The translations under genes and the position numbers were made by a program. Below the pieces are notes generated by a model that saw only the letters and a program-made list of their open reading frames with translations, was not told where the DNA came from and ran no database searches. Below are positions 16,296 to 24,648 of a stretch of DNA of 25,537 nucleotides, one piece after another. Source of the stretch: JBBDNV01 sp040877415 (GTDB taxonomy: Bacteria; Planctomycetota; Planctomycetia; Pirellulales; PALSA-1355); NCBI GenBank assembly GCA_040877415.1, contig JBBDNV010000086.1, positions 1-25,537 on the forward strand, read 5' to 3'. Position 1 is the stretch's first letter. Each line of letters opens with the position of its first letter.

Positions 16296-18083
16296 TCAGC
16301 TCGCGGCGGAGCCGCGCAGGTATTGACAGAAAGCGGACACGTCCGCGCGGCTCGTGGTGCCCATGGTGGCGATTTGCACCACTCGGCGCTGGCTTAAGTA
16401 TTGGCTCTCGCCGGCGATCTCGAATCCGGCCGCTCGCGAGCGCTCGACGAGTGCCAGGGCACTCTCGCCCCCGGGCGGCGAGAACGTGGTCAGCACGGGA
16501 CCGGCAATCGCTTCGTCGGCAAGCGGCGCGATCCCCAATGCCCGCAATTGGCCGCGAACGAACGCCCCGAGCCTGGCATAACGCTTGTAGCGCGTCGCGG
16601 CCGGCTGCTCGCTTTTGTAATCGCCGAGCGCCGCGTCGAGCGCGGCGATCGTAGACCATGGGAACGTGAATCGCGGCCCGACCGTCGACAGCATGGCGGC
16701 GAGATCGAGGTAGCTCGGCAAGCGGCTCAATTCGATGCGCGGCAAAGCGCGTGCATCGGCAAAAACCATGGCGATGCCCGCGTACGCGCCCAACGATTTG
16801 CCGGACGTGCCGGATGCCAGGTAGACGTCGCCCAAATCGAGCGGCACGGCGCCCAGGCTGCTCATGCAATCGGCGCACACGCGCACGCCGCGCGATTGCG
16901 CGGCTCGCACGAGGCCCGGCAGATCGTTGAGCACGCCGGTGCTCGATTCGAGGTGCACGCCCCACACCCAGCTCCCCGGCGGTTCGCGGTCCAAGGCGGC
17001 CTCGACTTCGGCCAGGTTCCACGGTTTGCCCCACGCCCAGCTCAAAACGCGCGGCGAGAGACCGAATCGCTCGGCCTCGTCGGCGAGCCGGTGGCCGAAC
17101 TCGCCGTTGATCAGAATCACGCCGCGAGTCGACGAGTGGCGTGGGCTGACATTTGGCGTTGGCTCGATTTCCGCCGCCAGCGCGGCGGCGATCGTCTCGT
17201 TGGCCAGCGTGCCGCTGCCGTGAAGCAAAGCCACCTGACGGCCGCCGACCAGCTTGCCCAGCACCTGCCGCACGTTTTCAAAGCGGGCGATGAACTCCGG
17301 ATGGCGATGGTTTACCGGCCGACTTTCGAAAGCGGCGCGCACCGCCGGCGAAACGGCCACGGGACCCGGCAGCAGTGAAACGCGATGGGCCCGCTCGGCT
17401 CGAATGTGCCGGGCGCCCGAACGACGCCCGGCGCCGTTTGTGCGATTGCTCAAATGGCCGTCCCCGAGAGCGGACTTGTCCGCGGCACGGTCCGCGGCAC
17501 GGCTGGCGGCGCCATTTGTCAGCCGCGCCAGGCGAGAGCTCCACTGCCGGGCAAGCTTTTCCACTTTCTCGTCGAGCGGAAAACTTACCCGCATCGGCAC
17601 GAACGCCGCGGCCCCGCTGGTCACCGCCGGGCCGAGGGGCCGAAAGCCGAGCCGCTCGTACAGCTCGACGCGCTCGGCGACGCCCGAAATGTAAACGTCG
17701 TCGTAGCGGTCCCGCGCGTGCTCGAGCGCCGAAAAGAGCAAACCTGCCAGCACGGGCCCGCCTCGATGTCGCGGTTCCACCGCCAACAGCCGCACTTCCA
17801 TGGGCCGCCGCCCGGGGGAATCGAGGATCGACGGATCGGGGAGCCGGGCGGCCACGGAAAACGGCGGCCGATCGTGCACGCTGAGCATTCCGACGACGCG
17901 GCTATCGAGCAAGGCGACGAAGTACGTGCTCTTGGCGTGAAACTTGTCGATGAGGCGGCCGCGCCGCGAGGCCGCATGCTGCGGAATCTCTTCCACGAAC
18001 GTGCGATAGTTGAGACGATGAATCTGCTGGAACTCGTCTGGGGCGTCCGCGCGCTTGAAGACGTATCGGCCGACTTGCAACAT
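16296..18083 (-). CDS. GNAT-like acyltransferase fused to a class V aminotransferase
   Basis: This 595-residue protein has two parts. Residues 1-170 resemble a GNAT/N-acyl-amino-acid-synthase-type acyltransferase: RLNYRTFVEEIPQH, VALLDSRVVGMLSVHD, MEVRLLAVEPRHRGGPV (the acyl-CoA pyrophosphate loop) and ERLGFRPLG. A basic, alanine- and serine-rich linker covers about 171-233. From 234 on is a fold-type I aminotransferase of class V (alanine-glyoxylate aminotransferase-like): LLPGPVAVSP, LHGSGTLANE, probable PLP-contacting Asp405 in CADCMSS, and Schiff-base Lys429 in SGTSGKSLG. The two activities could act on one amine substrate. The ATG at 18083 was chosen because GC3 coding character begins there; an in-frame ATG at 18164 would add 27 residues. 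It is divergent from the DUF1805 gene, with no other gene in its transcript. Confidence 0.82.
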   Translation of the reverse strand: MLQVGRYVFKRADAPDEFQQIHRLNYRTFVEEIPQHAASRRGRLIDKFHAKSTYFVALLDSRVVGMLSVHDRPPFSVAARLPDPSILDSPGRRPMEVRLLAVEPRHRGGPVLAGLLFSALEHARDRYDDVYISGVAERVELYERLGFRPLGPAVTSGAAAFVPMRVSFPLDEKVEKLARQWSSRLARLTNGAASRAADRAADKSALGDGHLSNRTNGAGRRSGARHIRAERAHRVSLLPGPVAVSPAVRAAFESRPVNHRHPEFIARFENVRQVLGKLVGGRQVALLHGSGTLANETIAAALAAEIEPTPNVSPRHSSTRGVILINGEFGHRLADEAERFGLSPRVLSWAWGKPWNLAEVEAALDREPPGSWVWGVHLESSTGVLNDLPGLVRAAQSRGVRVCADCMSSLGAVPLDLGDVYLASGTSGKSLGAYAGIAMVFADARALPRIELSRLPSYLDLAAMLSTVGPRFTFPWSTIAALDAALGDYKSEQPAATRYKRYARLGAFVRGQLRALGIAPLADEAIAGPVLTTFSPPGGESALALVERSRAAGFEIAGESQYLSQRRVVQIATMGTTSRADVSAFCQYLRGSAAS

Positions 18084-18371
18084 GGCAACCAATCCGTAGG
18101 ATGCGGTGAGACCGCGCAGCTCGGACGCCGTCCGCGTTCGGCGACTTGATTGGAGCTGCGCCATGCGAGGTCTGACGTATTTGAACCGTTAGTTGCCGAT
18201 CGCTTGGGCCCCGTCACGGCCGGCGGGTCGATTGGCTGTTTCTCCGGTAAATCTGCGGAGAGTGTCGCAAACGCGGATCATTTGATCAACCATAAAATCT
18301 GGACCCCTGGCGGCGGCAGGCCGCCGGGCGGTAAATTGACCAGAAAGTGCTATCCCAGAAGGAGCCCTGCC

Positions 18372-18698
18372 ATGTCGCTGCCACTCGCACAGAATCGCAC
18401 GCTCCAGTTCGACGGCGGAGAGGCCATCGGATCGACGTATCAATGGCCCGGCGGACAGTATTGCGCCATTCACACTTCCAAGGGCCTGGTCGGCTGCGGG
18501 ATTTACGACATTCGCTCGGCCAACGAGTTCAACCTGGCCGTGGCCATCGCCCGCGGCACGCCGGCCAAACCGCTGCGCGAGCCGGAAGATCTGTTTAATG
18601 CCAAGATTTTGGAAGTGAGCAACGCCGCCCTGGCGTTGGGCGTCGCGCCCGGCATGACCGGCCGCGAAGCCGTCGAAAAGATGCTGGCCACCGGTTAG
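18372..18698 (+). CDS. DUF1805 (YunC-like) protein
   Basis: This 108-residue protein resembles the DUF1805 family, of which Bacillus YunC is a structural representative. The core GLVGCGIYDIRSANEFNLAVAIARG is the best-conserved part, and the C-terminus GVAPGMTGREAVEKM is typical of planctomycete members. It has no signal peptide or membrane segment, so it is cytoplasmic. Its role is not established. AAGGAG at 18359-18364, 7 bases before the ATG, is the best ribosome binding site in the window and fixes the start. TAAAAT at 18293-18298 could be a -10 box, but no matching -35 was found. The gene ends in a block of palindromic repeats that separates it from the converging Kdo operon. Confidence 0.8.
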   Translation: MSLPLAQNRTLQFDGGEAIGSTYQWPGGQYCAIHTSKGLVGCGIYDIRSANEFNLAVAIARGTPAKPLREPEDLFNAKILEVSNAALALGVAPGMTGREAVEKMLATG

Positions 18699-18700
18699 CG

Positions 18701-18735
18701 GGTGCCATGCTCGCGAAACGCCTGAGCATGGCACC
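18701..18735. repeat. Palindromic repeat, GGTGCCATGCTC family
   Basis: GGTGCCATGCTC (18701-18712) and GAGCATGGCACC (18724-18735) form a perfect 12-bp stem around an 11-base loop. It lies 2 bases after the DUF1805 stop and may act as a transcript end or 3' stabiliser. Confidence 0.8.
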
Positions 18736-18763
18736 TCACAAAGGTACTTCCATTCCGCGCGCG

Positions 18764-18787
18764 CATGCTCACGCAAGCGTGAGCATG
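18764..18787. repeat. Palindromic repeat, ATGCTCAC family, copy 3
   Basis: CATGCTCACGC (18764-18774) and GCGTGAGCATG (18777-18787) form a perfect 11-bp stem around AA, followed by GCAC. It shares its arms with copies 1 and 2 and its CATGCTC/GAGCATG core with the element at 18701-18735. It lies between the convergent DUF1805 gene and the giant OstA/LptC-like gene. Confidence 0.85.
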
Positions 18788-18821
18788 GCACGCTAATTCG
18801 CCGCCCGTGGCGCCCTGGCAA

Positions 18822-21800
18822 TCACCGCGGCGGAGGCGCGGCGGGCGGATTCGGCTGGCGGCCTTCAAAGAGTTTCTTCTGCGCGTCGGCCGGCAGCTCC
18901 AGATCCAACAGTTGCGCGCCGCTGACGGCGACGTAGTGCCGCTTGAACCAATAGCCGACCTCTTTGGCCCGCGTCTCATTGCGCGGACCGGATTCGTTTT
19001 CCAGAAACATTTCCGCCGGATCGCCGCGCAGGATGAGCCGATCTTTCTCTTCGGCATAGGTCAGCCGATCGCCGATCGCCGTGAAGCGCTGGCCCTCGGC
19101 AACCACGCCGCCCGAGGCGTCGAGCTCGAACCAGCCGCGCTTGCCGTGCTCGCGGCGGTTCATTTCGCGCACTTCCAGCGCGCCGGCTTCCAGGACCATG
19201 CCTTGCTGCCCCAACGCGGCCGGGTCGCGGCCGTCGAGCGTCGCGTTCCAATCGGTCACCGGGCCGTAGATCGTCTTGGTGTGATCGAAGAACCGGATCT
19301 CGCGGCGGTTGATATCGCCGTCGATTCCCCGGCGAAACGTGACGTGGAGATACGTGAATTGCTTGTCGGGGGGAATCGGCGGCGCACGCTGGGCATCGCC
19401 GGGCCCCGGCGGCCCGGCAATCTGCGGACCCCCGCGCGTGACGTGCGTCACCCAGCCCGGTCCGCGGCCGCCGATCTTGCCGCTCGTCCGATCGACCGAC
19501 AAGTCGAGCAATTCCATCCGGCTGAATGCACTCTGCACGCCGCCGTCGTCGATTTGCCGGCTTTCCAACAGCGTCCGGCCGTACGAGCGCATCTTTGCCA
19601 GCTCGGGCCGTTCGCCCTGTTTGCCGACGGCCGCGCCCGCACGCGCAAAGTCGACGGCTCGCGTAAGAACCGCCTCCAGCTTGTCGGTGTCGAGATGTTG
19701 CTGTTCGGTGCGGGCGACGACCGTCCCCTCAAACACGGCGGTATCGGACCGGAAGTCCATTTCCGTCTTCCAATCGACCGCCAGAAACTGCGGCTGCGGC
19801 AGGGCCTGGCCGTCGAGATCTTGCGTGATGGGCATCGTCAATCGGCCCGGGCCACTTATCCACAGCCGATTGAATTGCGATTCCAGGTTGATGGCGGCGC
19901 CCCACAGCGTCATGCCGCCGGCCTCAACGTACCCGGGATTGCCGGCAATCGTGACTTTGGTGGCCTCGGTATTGGCGTCGGTCACGTGCAGCCGGTCGCC
20001 CTTGACCAGAAGCGACGTTTCGTTCTTGCCGCCGGCGGCCGAGAGCCGTTTGATCTCGGCGTCGTGTTCGATCGTCGCGCCGGCAACGGCCAGTTTTTCG
20101 CCCTGGGGCACCAGCCGGATGTGCACGTCGCGGCCGGTGACCTCGTATCGCTCGGCGGGGTTTTGCGGCGGGCGTTGCCTTGCGCGCGGGGGCGGCTCGT
20201 GATTGGCGGGCACGGCCGGCGCCGGTTGCGCTTGAGCCGGCGGACGTCGTTCGATCGTCGCTTCCAGCGTGCCGGCAACGGCGTAAAGCTGCGGCGCGTC
20301 GATCACGACGTCGCCCTGGCTTTGGGCAGCGGGCTGCGGATAGCGCCTGGCCACGATGCGCTCGATCTGCCAGGCGTCGGCATTTGCCGGCGCGGCCGCC
20401 CCGCGGTTGAGTGCGACCTGGGCCGCGGGCCGATTCGGTGCAGGCGGTTTGCGGCTCAACCAGGCGAACACCTCGTCGGCCGTGATCGTGCCCATCTGAG
20501 CGATCTCGAGCACCGTGGCTCCGCGCAGCGTGACCCGCTCGAGCGGTCCGTCGGGCTCAAAGCGCAGCTCGCGGGCCCACTGGGCGACGTATTTGCCGGC
20601 CGGGTCGTTCGGCAGATTTCCGTGGATCACGCCGGGTCCGAAGGCCGCGAGGCTGCCGGGCGTCCCGGGCGGTCCGGGGATGTAATCGACCCCCTTACAC
20701 CGCGCATACATTCCCTGAGCCGGCGAGCGCATCGTAACCGGATCGCCGCGGGCCTCGATCAGCCGCACCTGGGACGTCAGCGTGCTGTTGCCGCCCGCTG
20801 GTTGCGGCGCGGCTTCCAACGCCTCACCCGGCCGAGCGAAATACACCGTTAGCAGCGAGCAGTTAAGCTGGTCGCTTTCGCCGGCCGCGTTGAGTCGAAA
20901 GACGTCGACCTTGTCGTGGAAGGAAGCGGCGTAATCTTCCATTTCGAAAGCGAAAGGGCCCCGGCAGGTGATTTCGATCGGCGGTTCGGCGGAGTTTGGC
21001 GGTCTCTCGTGCGCGTCGGCGGCCGGCGGCCCGCTCCCCATTTCCAGCCGCATCCGCACGTCGCGCTTCAGTTTCAGCGTGCGGAAGGTGGCGCCGCGCA
21101 TGACGTCGGTTTGCTGGCCGCCCGGGGGTGGCCCGAGCAGGATTTCCAGGTCGCGCCCGCTGCCGTAACTGCGGCCGAAGCGGAAATTCACGGGCTCGGC
21201 AGTCCACGCGCGATCGGCGGTCATCTCGACGTCCCGGGGGGTCGTGATCTCGACGTCGTCTCCGGCGCCCGGGGCACTCGCTTCGCGGTAGATGCGGATC
21301 GGACCGATCAGGTTGGCGCCGACAAACTTTCGTTTCCTGGGATCGACGCTCCTGAGCACGATCGGCTCGTCGAAGCGAATGTCGGCCCCTTGGACGGCCC
21401 GCATGATCACGGGTTTGGCCGGCGACGAGCCGCCGCTTTTGGGAAAGAACATCAGCGTGCAAGGCCGCAGCTTGACGGTGCCGTCGGGATTGGACCGCAC
21501 CGACTTGAACAACAACCGCATCTCGCCGCTTTGCCAGATGGTCGGCTTGTCGGCTTCCCAGTCATCGGGCGAGAAGTATCGGGCCACCTCGCGCTGGCGC
21601 GAAGTGACGTCGCCGCGCGCCGCGTCGATCTCTTCCTGCGACGCGACGTCGACGGGTCGGTCTTCCACGCCGGGCTCGATCAGCGGCACGGCGACGAGCC
21701 AATACAGCCAGTAGCAGCCGACGACGGCAGCGAAGCTGGCCAGCGCTTGACGCACGAGCGCCGCGCGCGAGGGCCGCGCAGGCTGCACTCCCCGTTTGGC

Positions 21801-21833
21801 CACCGCGGCTTGAGCCATCGCGCTCGATTTCAC
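18822..21833 (-). CDS. Giant membrane-anchored OstA/LptC-like protein (1003 aa)
   Basis: The N-terminus has a basic region and a single transmembrane helix (about residues 29-50, FAAVVGCYWLYWLVAVPLI). A very long beta-rich periplasmic part follows. Near the end, VVAEGQRFTAIGDRLTYAEEKDRLILRG has the repeating strand pattern of LptA/OstA-like domains. Earlier segments such as LLVKGDRLHV and YEVTGRDVHI look like further repeats. The C-terminus is proline-rich. It follows kdsC with GTGA overlap (GTG at 21833 within the TGA region), the position lptC holds in E. coli. LptC is about 190 residues, so this is about five times larger. The likely role is to carry lipopolysaccharide or lipid A-like molecules across the periplasm. 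That rests on position and topology, not on a firm family match. An ATG at 21818 is an alternative start. Confidence 0.72.
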   Translation of the reverse strand: MKSSAMAQAAVAKRGVQPARPSRAALVRQALASFAAVVGCYWLYWLVAVPLIEPGVEDRPVDVASQEEIDAARGDVTSRQREVARYFSPDDWEADKPTIWQSGEMRLLFKSVRSNPDGTVKLRPCTLMFFPKSGGSSPAKPVIMRAVQGADIRFDEPIVLRSVDPRKRKFVGANLIGPIRIYREASAPGAGDDVEITTPRDVEMTADRAWTAEPVNFRFGRSYGSGRDLEILLGPPPGGQQTDVMRGATFRTLKLKRDVRMRLEMGSGPPAADAHERPPNSAEPPIEITCRGPFAFEMEDYAASFHDKVDVFRLNAAGESDQLNCSLLTVYFARPGEALEAAPQPAGGNSTLTSQVRLIEARGDPVTMRSPAQGMYARCKGVDYIPGPPGTPGSLAAFGPGVIHGNLPNDPAGKYVAQWARELRFEPDGPLERVTLRGATVLEIAQMGTITADEVFAWLSRKPPAPNRPAAQVALNRGAAAPANADAWQIERIVARRYPQPAAQSQGDVVIDAPQLYAVAGTLEATIERRPPAQAQPAPAVPANHEPPPRARQRPPQNPAERYEVTGRDVHIRLVPQGEKLAVAGATIEHDAEIKRLSAAGGKNETSLLVKGDRLHVTDANTEATKVTIAGNPGYVEAGGMTLWGAAINLESQFNRLWISGPGRLTMPITQDLDGQALPQPQFLAVDWKTEMDFRSDTAVFEGTVVARTEQQHLDTDKLEAVLTRAVDFARAGAAVGKQGERPELAKMRSYGRTLLESRQIDDGGVQSAFSRMELLDLSVDRTSGKIGGRGPGWVTHVTRGGPQIAGPPGPGDAQRAPPIPPDKQFTYLHVTFRRGIDGDINRREIRFFDHTKTIYGPVTDWNATLDGRDPAALGQQGMVLEAGALEVREMNRREHGKRGWFELDASGGVVAEGQRFTAIGDRLTYAEEKDRLILRGDPAEMFLENESGPRNETRAKEVGYWFKRHYVAVSGAQLLDLELPADAQKKLFEGRQPNPPAAPPPR

Positions 21834-22351
21834 GTGGTGTATTTCTGGATCAAATCGCCCCAGCGGCGCTGCGCTTTGAGAATCATTTCGATCGTCTCGC
21901 GCACCGCTCCCAATCCGCCCCCGAGCCCGGTGACGTAGTGAGCAGCGGTCCGGGCTTCCTCGCAAGCGTCGGCCACCGCCACCCCCAGTCCCACGAAGCG
22001 CATCAGCGGTACGTCGGGCAGATCGTCGCCGATGTAACAGACGCGCCCGGGCTCGAGACCCAACTGGGCGAGAACCTCCTGGGCCACGGGCAGCTTGTCT
22101 TCGGCGGTTTGGCGCACGATTTCAATTCCCAGCTCGGCGGCCCGAATCTTGACCGCGTGCGAGCTGCGGCCGGTGATCAGCCCGAACTTATACCCGGCCC
22201 GCTGCCAGATCCGGATGCCCAGGCCGTCGCGGATGTGAAACTGCTTGGTTTCGATCCCCTGGTTGTTGAAGATGATCCGGCCGCTGGTGAGCACGCCGTC
22301 GACGTCGGCCAAAATCAGCTCGATTTGCTGGCAGCGCGCTTCGACTTTCAT
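21830..22351 (-). CDS. kdsC: 3-deoxy-D-manno-octulosonate-8-phosphate phosphatase
   Basis: This 173-residue HAD-family enzyme removes the phosphate from Kdo-8-phosphate to give Kdo, the sugar that links lipid A to the core of lipopolysaccharide. The nucleophile motif DVDGVLT has Asp16 and Asp18. LITGRSS (about 58-64) is motif II, Lys86 in EDKLPV is motif III, and YIGDDLPDVPLM (about 107-118) is motif IV. FHIRDGLGIR and the tail GGLGAVRE match KdsC rather than other small HAD proteins. The size fits bacterial KdsC, which forms tetramers without a cap domain. ATG 22351 overlaps the kdsD stop by 4 bases (ATGA), which implies translational coupling. An upstream open extension to 22552 is the shadow of kdsD. 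The gene is second in the operon. Confidence 0.92.
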   Translation of the reverse strand: MKVEARCQQIELILADVDGVLTSGRIIFNNQGIETKQFHIRDGLGIRIWQRAGYKFGLITGRSSHAVKIRAAELGIEIVRQTAEDKLPVAQEVLAQLGLEPGRVCYIGDDLPDVPLMRFVGLGVAVADACEEARTAAHYVTGLGGGLGAVRETIEMILKAQRRWGDLIQKYTT

Positions 22352-23514
22352 GCGCAGTCCCTCGGCGGGGCTCCTGGCGGTTTGCGGCGGGCTTGCCCGG
22401 CAGTGGGAAAGCGGGCCACGACCGGCGCGTCCGCCGCGTCGGGCTTCGCGGCACGCCGGCGGCCCCCGCGGCCCCGCCCGCGCGGCGGCGAATCCGGCAG
22501 CCGCGCTTCGGGGAACAAGGCCACGACGTCGGTAATGTCGATCATGCCGCACGGGCGGCCGCGCCGATCGATGACCGGCAGTTCGCTGATCTTCCTTTCC
22601 GCCATGATAGCGACCGCGTCGAGCATCATCGAGCCCTGCGGAACCGTCGCGGGGCAGCGGATCATCACCTCGCGAATCGGCCGGTCGAGCGCCGCGTCGC
22701 GCTTGTGCTCGAACAGCCGCGCTAAATCGCTATCGGTAAACAAACCCGCCAACTTGCCGGCCTTGTCGACGAGCATGATGGCGCCGGTTCGACGGCCTGC
22801 GCGGCTGTGCTCGACGAACACGTCGCGCACGTTCTGCCACTCGGGGGCCAGGCGGCACTCCGACGGCGGGCGCATGAACTCTGCGACTCTGCTCAACTGC
22901 CGCCCCAGGCTGCCGGCCGGATGAAAGCGGGCAAAATCCTCGCGGCGAAAGTCGCGCATGCGGCTCGTGACCAGGGCCAACGCGTCGCCCACGGCCAACA
23001 TCGCCGTGGTGCTGGTGCTCGGCGCAAGTCCCAGCGCGCAGGCTTCTTCGAGCGGCCCCAGCTCGATCGTGACCTGGGCCGCGCGGCCCAGCGTGCTGGT
23101 GCGCCGCGCGGTGAGCGCGATCAATTGCACGCCAAAGTCCACGAGCGACGGCAAAATGCGCACGACTTCTTCCGTCTCGCCGCTTTGCGAAAACATGAGC
23201 ACGACGTCGTCCGAGCGAATGCGGCCCAAATCGCCGTGCACCGCTTCGGCCGGATGCAGAAAGTGGCTGCGCGTGCCCGTGGATGCCAGCGTGGCCGCGA
23301 TTTTCTGGGCCACCAGCCCGGCTTTACCCATGCCCGACACGATCGCGCTTCCCTGGCAGGCAAACAACGCCTCGACCGCGCGGCAGAATTCGCCGTCGAG
23401 CCGGCGGGCCACGTTCTGCAGGGCCCGGCTCTCCAGAGCGATGATTTCGCGCGCGTAGCGGAGCTGCTCGGCATGGCTGGTGGTTTCGCTGCTTGCCCGC
23501 CGCGCCATGCTCAT
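22348..23514 (-). CDS. kdsD: Arabinose-5-phosphate isomerase (KpsF/GutQ/KdsD family)
   Basis: This 388-residue enzyme interconverts ribulose-5-phosphate and arabinose-5-phosphate, the first step toward Kdo. A SIS domain lies at about residues 40-190, with VSGMGKAGLVAQKIAATL and FSQSGETEEV. The family hallmark FHPAGSLGRQL is at 198-208. Two CBS domains follow (about 215-275 and 280-338, ending SELPVIDRRGRPCGMIDITDVV). The usual protein is about 325 residues. The extra 50 residues at the C-terminus are Arg/Gly/Pro-rich and unlike a folded domain. An ATG 6 bases inside the chosen start is an alternative. It is first in the kdsD-kdsC-LptC-like operon and lies downstream of a good promoter candidate. 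Confidence 0.93.
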   Translation of the reverse strand: MSMARRASSETTSHAEQLRYAREIIALESRALQNVARRLDGEFCRAVEALFACQGSAIVSGMGKAGLVAQKIAATLASTGTRSHFLHPAEAVHGDLGRIRSDDVVLMFSQSGETEEVVRILPSLVDFGVQLIALTARRTSTLGRAAQVTIELGPLEEACALGLAPSTSTTAMLAVGDALALVTSRMRDFRREDFARFHPAGSLGRQLSRVAEFMRPPSECRLAPEWQNVRDVFVEHSRAGRRTGAIMLVDKAGKLAGLFTDSDLARLFEHKRDAALDRPIREVMIRCPATVPQGSMMLDAVAIMAERKISELPVIDRRGRPCGMIDITDVVALFPEARLPDSPPRGRGRGGRRRAAKPDAADAPVVARFPTAGQARRKPPGAPPRDCA

Positions 23515-23566
23515 GAATCACCGGCGGTTTGGGGAGGAAGAAATGGGGGGCATTTTGGGTCGGGGG

Positions 23567-23595
23567 ATTGTAGCCCTGAGGCACCACCGGGGCAA
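23567..23595 (-). promoter_or_regulatory. Likely promoter of the kdsD operon
   Basis: Read on the minus strand, TTGCCC (23590-23595) and TACAAT (23567-23572) are 17 bases apart. Transcription would start about 45 bases before the kdsD ATG. Confidence 0.5.
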
Positions 23596-23815
23596 TGTAG
23601 AACGCGACGGCCTCGCTCTCCGCCCAATGCAAGTGCTAGCCCGAAGCCGGGCGAGAGAGAATCCGCGGTGAACGCGTCCATCCGGCACCCATTCCCGGCG
23701 TCTGGCCGCTTTGGGCCCGGTTGCACACAATGCCGCGCCTACCGGGTAGCCCGCCGTTTTACGCGCGGGCGTCGTGGCGGAAAGTCGGCCGCTAGCACTT
23801 CAGGCCGCCAGAATC

Positions 23816-23881
23816 AAGGGGACCGGCGAGCACTCCGGGATTTTCGCGGCGAAAGAGCACTCGCTCGGTGCCTGTCCCCTT
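23816..23881. repeat. Imperfect palindromic repeat, AAGGGGAC type
   Basis: AAGGGGAC (23816-23823) and its complement GTCCCCTT (23874-23881) bracket a segment with two further matching blocks: GAGC on the left against GCTC on the right, and a nested GAGCACT. It lies just upstream of the LysE-family gene. Confidence 0.55.
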
Positions 23882-23949
23882 TATAAGATCGGTACGCGCT
23901 GGGCGGGGTCGCCCGGCGAAGCATCTTGGATGGCGAGGCGCTGTCGGCC

Positions 23950-24648
23950 ATGACCTGGCACGTGTGGTGGATGTATCTGATCACCGAGACGGTGCTGTCG
24001 ATCGCGCCGGGGCCGGCCGTGCTGTTCGTCATTTCGCAAGGACTGCGCGTGGGCGGTTGGCGCGGACTGTTTGCGGCCGCGGGAATTGTTTCAGCCAATG
24101 TCGTGTGGTTCGCCCTGTCGGCCGTCGGCATCGGCGCGGCGATGCTGGCTTCGGGAAACTGGTTTCTCGCGATCAAGTGGGTCGGCGCCGGCTACCTTGT
24201 CTACCTGGCCATGCGGGCCATCCTGGGCCAGGCGAGCCTTGCCAGCCGCGCGGGCGACGAAGGACCGCCAAGCGGCGAGTCGGTGGGGCTCTGGACGCGC
24301 GGCGTTATTCTGCAACTGACCAACCCCAAGGCACTGGTGTTTTTCGTCGCGCTCTTGCCGCAGTTTGTCGAACCCGCCGAGCGCGTCGGACCGCAAATAC
24401 TCATTCTGGGCGCAACCAGCGTCGCGACTGAATTCCCCGTGCTGGCGGCGTATGCGGCGCTGGCCGGCCGCGCCAGCTCGCTGGCACGCCAGCGCCGCTT
24501 CGCCCGCACGATCGATCTCATCGCGGCCGCGCTTTTGATCGCCGCCGCGCTGGGAGTTCTGCTCGCGCGTGAAAATGGCCCGCAAGGGGGCGCACCGCGA
24601 GCCGCCTGGCTCCGACGAAGCACGCGCACAAGCGCGCTGGAGTTCTAG
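23950..24648 (+). CDS. LysE/RhtB-family amino-acid exporter
   Basis: This 232-residue integral membrane protein has about six hydrophobic helices, the size and topology of LysE/RhtB exporters, which expel amino acids or related metabolites using the proton gradient. The hallmark is the first helix region, LSIAPGPAVLFVISQGLRVG, whose PGP motif is conserved in the family. A second family element is LQLTNPKALVFFVALLPQF (from about residue 118). The start at 23950 places the first helix near the N-terminus; an in-frame ATG at 23926 would add 8 residues. Ribosome sites are weak for both. The last 30 residues are basic and not conserved. The gene is convergent with the small PEP-CTERM gene (their 3' ends overlap by 4 bases) and has no partner that reveals the substrate. 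Confidence 0.88.
   Translation: MTWHVWWMYLITETVLSIAPGPAVLFVISQGLRVGGWRGLFAAAGIVSANVVWFALSAVGIGAAMLASGNWFLAIKWVGAGYLVYLAMRAILGQASLASRAGDEGPPSGESVGLWTRGVILQLTNPKALVFFVALLPQFVEPAERVGPQILILGATSVATEFPVLAAYAALAGRASSLARQRRFARTIDLIAAALLIAAALGVLLARENGPQGGAPRAAWLRRSTRTSALEF

Larger units (their letters stand above)
23515..23949. other. 435-bp divergent intergenic region
   Basis: The gap lies between kdsD (-) and the LysE-family gene (+). It contains a minus-strand promoter candidate (23567-23595) and an imperfect palindromic repeat (23816-23881). No gene with protein character and no RNA gene is visible. Confidence 0.5.

Noticed and set aside
18276..18288. GATCATTTGATC considered as an operator
   Set aside because: The arms are only 5 bp (GATCA/TGATC), occur by chance easily, and have no linked regulator gene.
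18807..20852. 681-residue plus-strand open frame opposite the giant OstA/LptC-like gene
   Set aside because: Antisense shadow with no recognisable motif. The minus-strand frame has the transmembrane anchor, strand repeats and operon overlap.
22352..22552. 67-residue N-terminal extension of KdsC
   Set aside because: It lies entirely within kdsD, is Arg/Ala-rich, and would make KdsC longer than its family. The ATGA overlap at 22351 is the natural start.
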